From: Streptomyces gossypii
Lineage (GTDB): Bacteria > Actinomycetota > Actinomycetes > Streptomycetales > Streptomycetaceae
NCBI RefSeq assembly: GCF_025165795.1
Contig: NZ_JAJAGO010000020.1
Span: 62,001 to 126,000, forward strand
Reading direction: 5' to 3'
DNA: 64,000 nt
How positions within the stretch are numbered: the first letter of the stretch is position 1; the number at the start of each line of letters is the position of its first letter. Below the pieces are notes generated by a model, which searched no databases, was not told where the DNA came from, and saw only the letters and a program-made list of their open reading frames with translations. This document shows positions 33,094-40,211 of this stretch, one piece after another. Position numbers and translations under genes: made by a program.

Positions 33094-34017
33094 ATGTCCC
33101 TCAGTGAATTCTGGGACTTTCTTGTCCTAGGGGTGGTGCTCGGCTCTCTCTACGCCGTCATCGCCATCGGCTACACCCTCGTCTACGGCGTGCTGCAACT
33201 GCTGAACTTCGCACACAGCGAGGTGTTCATGTTCGGCGGTTACGGCGGCCTCATCGCACTCACCGCCTGGTCACCCGTCACCAGCCCGTCCGGCTTCCAG
33301 TCCGTCGCGTATGTGGCGGTCGGCATGTGCGCCGGCGCGGCTTTGGGCGGAATCGCCGCCTACGGACTGGAGAAGGTCGCCTACCGGCCGCTGCGAAGGC
33401 GGCACGCGCCACGGCTGGTGTTCCTGATCACCGCCATCGGTGCCTCCTTCTTCCTCTACAACCTGGCCGGCAAGCTCTTCGGCCGCAACGCGGCACCGAT
33501 GCCGACCATGTACGAGAACAAGAAGCTGTTCTCGGTCTTCGGCGCGGACATCAACATCACCCAGCTGCTCATCCTGATCTCGGCCGTGGTGATGATGATC
33601 GGACTCGACTATGTGGTGAACCGGACCAAGCTGGGCTCCGGCATCCGGGCGGTCGCGCAGGACCCCGAGGTCGCCTCCCTGATGGGTGTCGACATCGACA
33701 AGGTGGTCTCGCGCACCTTCGTCATCGGCGGACTGCTCGGCGGCGCGGCGGGATTCCTGTTCGGAACCAACCAGCAGGTCTTCTACACGATGGGCTTCCT
33801 CCCCGGCATCACGGCGTTCGCCGCCGCGGTACTGGGCGGGATCGGCAATGTCCGCGGCGCGATGGTCGGCGGCATGCTGCTGGGCATCGTGGAGAACCTC
33901 ACGGTCGGCTTCTGGGGCGACGGCTGGCGCTACGTCGGTGCCTTCGCGGTCCTGGTCCTGGTGCTCATGTTCCGGCCGACGGGCATTCTCGGCGAACGGG
34001 TGGGGAGGACGGCATGA
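33094..34017 (+). CDS. livH: Branched-chain amino acid ABC transporter permease LivH
   Basis: A 307-residue permease with about eight helices. It opens FLVLGVVLGSLYAVIAIGYT and has the LNFAHSEVFMFGGY motif after helix 2, diagnostic of LivH. The ATPase-coupling loop contains SGIRAVAQDPEVASLMGVD. The ATG at 33094 follows AAGGAAG. It overlaps livM as ATGA. With LivM it forms the membrane channel. Confidence 0.95.
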   Translation: MSLSEFWDFLVLGVVLGSLYAVIAIGYTLVYGVLQLLNFAHSEVFMFGGYGGLIALTAWSPVTSPSGFQSVAYVAVGMCAGAALGGIAAYGLEKVAYRPLRRRHAPRLVFLITAIGASFFLYNLAGKLFGRNAAPMPTMYENKKLFSVFGADINITQLLILISAVVMMIGLDYVVNRTKLGSGIRAVAQDPEVASLMGVDIDKVVSRTFVIGGLLGGAAGFLFGTNQQVFYTMGFLPGITAFAAAVLGGIGNVRGAMVGGMLLGIVENLTVGFWGDGWRYVGAFAVLVLVLMFRPTGILGERVGRTA

Positions 34018-35387
34018 GCAGCGGCATCACGAAAACGGCATCCGGCGGCCCGGCCTCGACAGCACGCCTGCGCGGCGTCGCCTGGTACCAGCACCCGCGC
34101 TGGTCGCGGCTGACCGCGATGGTGGCCATCGCGGTCGTGCTCACCATGGTCACCGGCGAGCAGGGCACCGACCGGGACATCTTCTTCGCACTGCGCGAGG
34201 ACTTCACCGGGCCCCTGCCGTGGATCTGGCTGGGCCTGTGCCTGCTGGTGTGGACGGTGCGCGAATTCTGGAGCGAGCCGATCCGGAAGGTACGGCGGGC
34301 GTCCGTGGCCAAGTCGGACCCGCCCGTCGCGTGGGTGCGCGGGCAGTGGCGCGGCGACCGGCGCATCCGCCAACTGGTCCTGGCCGCGCTCGTGGCGGTC
34401 GCCGCGTTCGCGCCGATGGGCCTGGAGCGCTACTGGCACCAGGTGCTGGTGGACCAGATAGCCATCTACGTCCTCCTCGCCATCGGCCTGAACGTCGTCA
34501 TCGGCTGGGCGGGCATGCTCGACCTGGGCTTCGTCGCGTTCTTCGCCATCGGCGCGTACAGCGCGGCCTTCTGGACCGGAGCGCTGCCGGTGGACCCGCC
34601 CTTCGAACTGAACAACTTCCTGGTGATCCCCGTCGCGGTGCTCACCTGCCTGATCGCCGGACTCATCCTCGGGGCGCCAACCCTGCGGCTGCGCGGCGAC
34701 TATCTGGCGATCGTGACGCTCGGGTTCCACGAGATCGTCTACATCACTGCCAAGAACGTCGAGGACTTCACCGGCGGCGCGCGCGGCGTCTCCGGCGTCG
34801 AGCACTTCTCCATCGACATGGGCTTCAGCTACGAGTGGAAACTCGATCCGCTGCCCTACTACTGGCTGCTGCTCGGGTTCATCGTGCTGCTCGTGTTCCT
34901 CTTCATGCGGCTGGAGCACTCCCGGGTGGGCCGCGCCTGGACCGCGATCCGCGAGGACCAGGTGGCCGCCGCCGCCACCGGCGTGAACACGGTGCGCTTC
35001 AAACTGATGGCGTTCGCCATCGGCGCCTCCACCTCCGGCATCGCGGGCGTCGCGTACGCGAGCAAAGTCGGCTACTTCAACCCGGAGAACTTCCCGCTGC
35101 TGGCCTCGGTGCTGGTGCTGGCCTATGTGATCTTCGGAGGCATGGGTTCCATCCCCGGAGTGCTCTTCGGCGCGGCGTTCCTGGTGTGGCTGCCCGAGGT
35201 GCTGCGTGACTACGTGGACCCCCGCGACCGCTACATGTATCTGGGCGCGCTGCTGGTCATCATGATGATCTACCGCCCGCAGGGTGTCTGGCCGTCCAAG
35301 CGCCGCCAGCGCGAACTGAAAATGGCAACGGAGGGCACCGTCGACGGCGACGCCACGGCCGCGCCGGCGGGAGGCAAGGTGTCATGA
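34014..35387 (+). CDS. livM: Branched-chain amino acid ABC transporter permease LivM
   Basis: A 457-residue permease. The first ~130 residues are an extension with two extra predicted helices and a basic loop, then the LivM core begins with AIYVLLAIGLNVVIGWAGML. The coupling loop reads AWTAIREDQVAAAATGVN. It ends in a polar tail after YRPQGVWPSKRR. The ATG overlaps the livH stop and its own stop overlaps livG. Extended N-termini are common in actinobacterial LivM. Confidence 0.95.
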   Translation: MSSGITKTASGGPASTARLRGVAWYQHPRWSRLTAMVAIAVVLTMVTGEQGTDRDIFFALREDFTGPLPWIWLGLCLLVWTVREFWSEPIRKVRRASVAKSDPPVAWVRGQWRGDRRIRQLVLAALVAVAAFAPMGLERYWHQVLVDQIAIYVLLAIGLNVVIGWAGMLDLGFVAFFAIGAYSAAFWTGALPVDPPFELNNFLVIPVAVLTCLIAGLILGAPTLRLRGDYLAIVTLGFHEIVYITAKNVEDFTGGARGVSGVEHFSIDMGFSYEWKLDPLPYYWLLLGFIVLLVFLFMRLEHSRVGRAWTAIREDQVAAAATGVNTVRFKLMAFAIGASTSGIAGVAYASKVGYFNPENFPLLASVLVLAYVIFGGMGSIPGVLFGAAFLVWLPEVLRDYVDPRDRYMYLGALLVIMMIYRPQGVWPSKRRQRELKMATEGTVDGDATAAPAGGKVS

Positions 35388-36253
35388 CGGTGAAGGTGAC
35401 GAAGGACGAGACCCCCGGCGGCAAGCCGGAGTCGGTCACGGGCGATCTGGTACTGGAAACGAAGGGTGTGACACTGCGGTTCGGCGGTGTCACCAGCCTG
35501 GACTCCGTCGAGCTGCGGATGCTGCGCGGCGAGATACTGGCGGTGATCGGGCCCAACGGGGCGGGGAAGACCTCTCTGTTCAACTCGCTCACCGGCGCGT
35601 ATGTCCCGCAGGAAGGGAAGATCACCTTCCGTTCCGGCAAGGGCGGCGAGCACAGCCTGCTGGGCTGCAAGCCGCATGTGGTCAGCCTCCTCGGGGTGGC
35701 CCGTACCTTCCAGAACATCCGGTTGTTCGGCGCGCTGACCGCACTGGAGAACGTCAAGATCGCGGCGGAGACACGGCTCAAGGCCGGCCCCGTATCGATC
35801 ATGCTCGGGCTGCCCAGAGCGCGGAAAGCCGAGCGGGAGAGCGACCTCAAGGCGCACGAGATGCTGTCGTACGTCGGACTCGACAGCAAGATGAACGAGC
35901 TGGGCGGCTCGCTCAGTTACGGCGACCAGCGACGGCTGGAGATCGCCCGCGCGCTGGCGACGGACCCTGAGGTGCTGCTGCTGGACGAGCCCGCGGCGGG
36001 TACCAACCCGACCGAGAAGCGGGAACTGGAGGAGCTGATCCGCCGGATCAACACCGAACGCGGAGTCAGCGTGCTCCTCATCGAGCACGACATGCGGCTG
36101 GTGATGTCGGTCGCGGACCGCGTGATGGTGCTCAACTTCGGCAGGAAGATCGCCGAGGGCGCGCCGGAGCAGGTGCAGCGGGACCCGGCAGTCGTCGAGG
36201 CGTATCTCGGGGTGGCCCCACAGGAAGAACCGGCCGCGGAGGGACAAGAGTGA
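35384..36253 (+). CDS. livG: Branched-chain amino acid ABC transporter ATPase LivG
   Basis: A 289-residue ATPase. Walker A is GPNGAGKTS, the Q-loop is in ARTFQNIRLF, the signature is LSYGDQRRLEIARAL, and Walker B is VLLLDEPAAG. The H-loop histidine is in LLIEHDMRLVMSVAD. The family-typical C-terminal EAYLG is present. It is translationally coupled to livM (ATGA) and livF (GTGA). With LivF it powers uptake. Confidence 0.96.
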   Translation: MTVKVTKDETPGGKPESVTGDLVLETKGVTLRFGGVTSLDSVELRMLRGEILAVIGPNGAGKTSLFNSLTGAYVPQEGKITFRSGKGGEHSLLGCKPHVVSLLGVARTFQNIRLFGALTALENVKIAAETRLKAGPVSIMLGLPRARKAERESDLKAHEMLSYVGLDSKMNELGGSLSYGDQRRLEIARALATDPEVLLLDEPAAGTNPTEKRELEELIRRINTERGVSVLLIEHDMRLVMSVADRVMVLNFGRKIAEGAPEQVQRDPAVVEAYLGVAPQEEPAAEGQE

Positions 36254-37017
36254 GCACCACCAAGCTGGCGAAGGAGCCGGAGGGCACCGAACCCACGGCC
36301 GCCCCCGCACTGCTGGAACTCCGCGACCTCCGGGTCTTCTACGGAGCCATCGAAGCGCTCAAGGGCGTCAACCTCAGCGTGCGGGAGGGAGAGGTGGTCG
36401 CACTGCTCGGCGCCAACGGCGCCGGCAAGTCGACGACGCTGCGCACCGCCTCCGGCATGCTGTCCCCCCGGTCCGGAGAGGTGCTGCTGCGCGGCGAGCG
36501 GATCGACGGCATCAAGCCGCACAACCTGGTGCGCTTCGGGATCGGCCATGTGCCGGAGGGCCGCCGAGTCTTCGCCCGCATGACGGTGCGGGAGAACCTC
36601 GAGATGGGGGCCTACCGCTTCAAGTCCCCCGACCAGGACGAGATGGACCGGATCTTCGGTCTCTTCCCGAGGCTCGCGGAACGGAGCAGCCAGCTGGGCG
36701 GCACCCTTTCCGGCGGCGAGCAGCAGATGCTGGCGATCGGCCGCGCGCTGATGGGCAAACCGGAACTGCTGCTGCTGGACGAGCCGTCGATGGGCCTGGC
36801 CCCGCTCGTGGTGCAGCAGATCTTCGAGATCCTCCGGGAGATCAACCAGCAGGGCACCACGGTGCTGCTGGTCGAACAGAACGCGGCGCAGGCACTGCAG
36901 CTCGCCGACCGCGGCTACGTCCTGGAGACGGGAACGGTGGCGATGCACGAGGAGGCCTCGGCACTGCTGGCCGATCCCCGGGTGCGCGCGGCGTACCTGG
37001 GCGAGATCGCCGAGTAG
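36250..37017 (+). CDS. livF: Branched-chain amino acid ABC transporter ATPase LivF
   Basis: A 255-residue ATPase, partner of LivG. Walker A is GANGAGKST, the signature LSGGEQQMLAIGRAL, Walker B LLLLDEPSMGLAP, and the C-terminus reads AAYLGEIAE. The GTG start overlaps the livG stop. It is the last gene of the operon; immediately after it come two tandem ~122-bp repeat units instead of an ordinary terminator. Confidence 0.96.
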   Translation: MSTTKLAKEPEGTEPTAAPALLELRDLRVFYGAIEALKGVNLSVREGEVVALLGANGAGKSTTLRTASGMLSPRSGEVLLRGERIDGIKPHNLVRFGIGHVPEGRRVFARMTVRENLEMGAYRFKSPDQDEMDRIFGLFPRLAERSSQLGGTLSGGEQQMLAIGRALMGKPELLLLDEPSMGLAPLVVQQIFEILREINQQGTTVLLVEQNAAQALQLADRGYVLETGTVAMHEEASALLADPRVRAAYLGEIAE

Positions 37018-37028
37018 GTGCTGCTACT

Positions 37029-37274
37029 CCTCGCCCGCCTCCGGCCGCTCGTGCCCGACCCCGACGTTCCTCGACACGGCGCTTCCTCGTGCCTCGGTCG
37101 CTTGGTCTCGTCGCTTTCGGTGTCGGCGCGGCCTTTGGCGGGCGAGGGGGTGCCTCGCCCGGCCTCCGGCCGCTCGTGCCCGACGCCGACGTTACTTGAC
37201 ACGGCGCTTCCTTGTGCCTCGGTCGCTTGGTCTCGTCGCTTTCGGTGTCGGCGCGGCCTCTGGCGGGCGAGGGG
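37029..37274. repeat. Two tandem ~122-bp units with inverted ends
   Basis: Unit 1 is 37029-37150 and unit 2 is 37153-37274. They differ by about five substitutions and one extra G, and share 47 identical bases in their right halves. Each begins CCTCGCCCG and ends GGCGGGCGAGG, which are inverted complements, so each unit (or the pair) can fold into a large cruciform or hairpin. No gene overlaps. They lie between livF and the convergent thioesterase gene. The substitution pattern does not look like codon conservation. I know no named element with this sequence. Confidence 0.85.
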
Positions 37275-37288
37275 TTTCGGCTGGCGCG

Positions 37289-37765
37289 TCAGCCCGCCGT
37301 GCCCGGCTGCGGGCTGTCGCGGAGGAGGCAGGTGAGGCGGGCTGTGCAGACCCGCTTGCCGGACTCCTCCTCGGCGATCACGATCTCGTACGTCGCCGTG
37401 CCGCGCCCGCGGTGCAGCGGCGTGGCCGTGCCGGTGATCATCCCGGACCGGACGCCCCGGTGGTGGGTGCAGTTGAGGTCGACACCGACGGCGACCTTCT
37501 GCGGCCCGCCGTGCAGCATGGCGCCGACGGAGCCGAGCGTCTCCGCGAGCACGGCGGAGGCACCACCGTGCAGCAGCCCGTACGGCTGGGTGTTGCCCTC
37601 GACGGGCAGCGTGCCCGTGACACGCTCCGGCGCCGCGTCCACGACCCGCAGCCCCATCCGCTCACCCAGATGTCCCGCCGAGAACAGCGCCGGCAGATCG
37701 ATCCCGGAACCGGCCCACTCGTCGAGGACCTGCTGCGGGAACCTGGTCGTGGTCTGCTCGCCCAT
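37289..37765 (-). CDS. Hotdog-fold thioesterase (PaaI type)
   Basis: A 158-residue acyl-CoA thioesterase-like protein. The hotdog signature is YGLLHGGASAVLAETLGSVGA, followed by VGVDLNCTHHRGVRSGMITG and TATYEIVIAEEESGKRVCTARL. Members hydrolyse aryl- or acyl-CoA; the true substrate is unknown. The ATG at 37765 is well placed. It lies downstream of, and on the same strand as, the molybdopterin oxidoreductase gene. Confidence 0.92.
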   Translation of the reverse strand: MGEQTTTRFPQQVLDEWAGSGIDLPALFSAGHLGERMGLRVVDAAPERVTGTLPVEGNTQPYGLLHGGASAVLAETLGSVGAMLHGGPQKVAVGVDLNCTHHRGVRSGMITGTATPLHRGRGTATYEIVIAEEESGKRVCTARLTCLLRDSPQPGTAG

Positions 37766-37841
37766 GGGCTGCGTGCTCCGTTCACCTGCGTTGCTCGGCT
37801 GTGTCTCCCGTTCCTATCAGAGCGGGGAACCGGCCGACGCC

Positions 37842-40112
37842 TCAAGCCGGGGTGAGGCGGATCACCAGGGACTTGCTGGCCGGCGTGTTGCTGGTGTCGG
37901 CGGTGGCGTCCAGCGGCACGAGCACGTTGGTCTCCGGATAGTAGGCGGCGGCACAGCCCCGTGCGGTGGGGTAGTGCACGATCCGGAAGCCGGGGGCGGT
38001 GCGTTCGGTGCCGTCCCGCCACTCGCTGACCAGATCCGCGTAACTGCCGTCCGCGAAACCGAGCGCGGTGGCGTCCTCGGGATGGACGAGGACGACCCGG
38101 CGGCCGTTGCTGATGCCCCGGTAGCGGTCGTCGAGGCCGTAGATCGTGGTGTTGTACTGGTCGTGCGAGCGCAGAGTCTGGAGCAGCAGACGGCCCTCCG
38201 GCACCTGCGGGTATTCGAGCGGTGAGGCCGTGAAGTGGGCCTTGCCGCTGGCCGTGGGGAAGGTCCGGGTGTCGCGCGGCGCGTGCGGAAGGGTGAAGCC
38301 GCCGGGGCGGGCGACCCGGCGGTTGAAGTCCTCGAAGCCGGGGACCACGCGGGCGATGCGGTCCCGGACGAGTGAGTAGTCGGTCTCGAAGTCCTCCCAG
38401 GGCGTGGCCGATTTGGGCCCGAGCACCTGACGGGCGAGGCGGCAGACGATCGCGGGCTCGGAGAGCAGCCGGGAACCGGCCGGCTCCAGCCGCCCCCGGG
38501 AGGCGTGCACCATGCCCATGGAGTCCTCGACGGTGACGAACTGTTCGCCGCCGCTCTGCACGTCGCGCTCGGTGCGGCCCAGCGTGGGCAGGATCAGCGC
38601 CCGCGCGCCGGTGACGCAGTGCGAGCGGTTCAGCTTGGTGGAGACGTGCACGGTGAGGCGGGCACGCCGCATCGCGTCCTCCGTCACGGCCGTGTCCGGG
38701 GAGGCGGCGACGAAGTTGCCGCCCATGGCGAAGAACACCTTGGCCCGACCGTCCCGCAGGGCACGGATCGCCCGTACGACGTCCAGCCCGTGCGCCCGTG
38801 GCGGCGCGAAACCGAACTCCTGCTCGAGCGCGTCCAGGAAGGCGGCCGGAGGGCGCTCGAAGATGCCCATCGTGCGGTCGCCCTGCACGTTGCTGTGGCC
38901 GCGGACGGGGCACACCCCGGCGCCGGGGCGGCCGATGTCGCCGCGCAGCAGCAGCAGGTTGACGATCTCCTTGATGCTGGGCACCGCGTGCTTGTGCTGG
39001 GTCAGGCCCATCGCCCAGCACACGACGGTGCGTCCGGAGGCCAGGACCATCCGCGCGGCCTGCTCGATCCTGGCGCGCTCCAGACCGGTCGCCCGCTCCG
39101 TCTCCGGCCAGTCCACCGCCTCCGCCGCTGCGGCGAACTCCTCGAAGCCGAGGGTGTGCTCACGGATGAACGCGTCGTCCGCACCGCCCGCGGCCAGGAC
39201 CAGCTTTCCGAGCGTACGGAAGAGCGTCTGGTCGCCGCCGATGCGGATCTGCAGGAAGAGGTCGGTCAGCGCGGTGCCGCCCCCGGTCAGGCCGCGCGCG
39301 GTCTGCGGGTTCTTGAACCGCTCCAGCCCGGCCTCGGGCAGCGGGTTCACCGTGATGATCTTCGCGCCGCCCGCCTTCGCCTTCTCCAGCGCGCTGAGCA
39401 TGCGGGGATGGTTGGTGCCGGGATTCTGACCGGCCACGATGATCAGCTCAGCGCGGTGCAGATCCTCCAGCAGCACGCTGCCCTTGCCCACGCCGAGGGT
39501 CTCGGTGAGCGCCGAGCCGGAGGACTCGTGGCACATGTTGGAACAGTCGGGCAGGTTGTTCGTGCCGAACTCGCGGGCGAAGAGCTGGTAGAGGAAGGCC
39601 GCCTCGTTGCTGGTGCGGCCGGAGGTGTAGAAGACCGCCTCGTCCGGAGAGCCCAGCGCGGTCAGCTCCTCGCCGATGATCTCGAAGGCCCGCTCCCAGC
39701 CGACCGGCTTGTAGTGGGAGGCGCCCTCGGCCAGATACATCGGCTGGGTGAGCCGCCCCTGCTGCCCCAGCCAGTAACCGGAGCGCTCGGCCAGCCCGGC
39801 GACCGGATGGCGCGCGAAGAAGGCCGACGTGACCCGCTGCCGGGTCGCCTCCTCGGCGACGGCCTTGGCGCCGTTCTCGCAGAACTCGGCGGTGTGCCGC
39901 TTTTCCGGCTCCGGCCAGGCGCAGCCGGGGCAGTCGAAGCCGTCCTTCTGATTGACCTTGAGCAGGGTGAGCGCGGTACGCCGCACGCCCATCTCCCGCT
40001 GGGCGGCGCGCAGCGAGTGCGCCACGGCGGCCGGACCGGCCGCGGAGTGACGCGGCTCACCGACCTCGGGCGCGTCCTGGACCGGGTCGTGTGCGCGCGG
40101 CTTTCGGCTCAT
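37842..40112 (-). CDS. FdhF/YdeP-family molybdopterin oxidoreductase
   Basis: A 756-residue member of the formate-dehydrogenase-like YdeP group. The N-terminal FDCPGCAWPE with FCENG gives three cysteines in the iron-sulfur region rather than the usual four-cysteine pattern. DCSNMCHESSG lies in the molybdopterin domain, CPVRGHSNVQGDRT is the pterin-contact loop, and the C-terminal dinucleotide domain contains LRSHDQYNTTIYGLDDRYRG. Function in this group is not settled; E. coli YdeP contributes to acid resistance. No electron-transfer partner or fdhD gene is adjacent. The ATG at 40112 is divergent from polA. Confidence 0.9.
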   Translation of the reverse strand: MSRKPRAHDPVQDAPEVGEPRHSAAGPAAVAHSLRAAQREMGVRRTALTLLKVNQKDGFDCPGCAWPEPEKRHTAEFCENGAKAVAEEATRQRVTSAFFARHPVAGLAERSGYWLGQQGRLTQPMYLAEGASHYKPVGWERAFEIIGEELTALGSPDEAVFYTSGRTSNEAAFLYQLFAREFGTNNLPDCSNMCHESSGSALTETLGVGKGSVLLEDLHRAELIIVAGQNPGTNHPRMLSALEKAKAGGAKIITVNPLPEAGLERFKNPQTARGLTGGGTALTDLFLQIRIGGDQTLFRTLGKLVLAAGGADDAFIREHTLGFEEFAAAAEAVDWPETERATGLERARIEQAARMVLASGRTVVCWAMGLTQHKHAVPSIKEIVNLLLLRGDIGRPGAGVCPVRGHSNVQGDRTMGIFERPPAAFLDALEQEFGFAPPRAHGLDVVRAIRALRDGRAKVFFAMGGNFVAASPDTAVTEDAMRRARLTVHVSTKLNRSHCVTGARALILPTLGRTERDVQSGGEQFVTVEDSMGMVHASRGRLEPAGSRLLSEPAIVCRLARQVLGPKSATPWEDFETDYSLVRDRIARVVPGFEDFNRRVARPGGFTLPHAPRDTRTFPTASGKAHFTASPLEYPQVPEGRLLLQTLRSHDQYNTTIYGLDDRYRGISNGRRVVLVHPEDATALGFADGSYADLVSEWRDGTERTAPGFRIVHYPTARGCAAAYYPETNVLVPLDATADTSNTPASKSLVIRLTPA

Positions 40113-40211
40113 GCCCCGATGCTCGCACGCGGTGCGGCTCCGGCGTCACTCCTCGTACCCGCCCGCTGGCCGCCGGGAGGGGTTGTCAGTGGTCCATGGG
40201 AGTATTCCAGC

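Noticed and set aside
37018..37288. A small protein gene within the tandem units
   Set aside because: The open frame passes through both repeats in different registers and substitutions are not codon-biased; better read as a non-coding element.
38505..40211. A 569-codon upstream extension of the polA frame
   Set aside because: It is antisense to the molybdopterin oxidoreductase; polA similarity begins right after the GTG at 40212 with a ribosome site.
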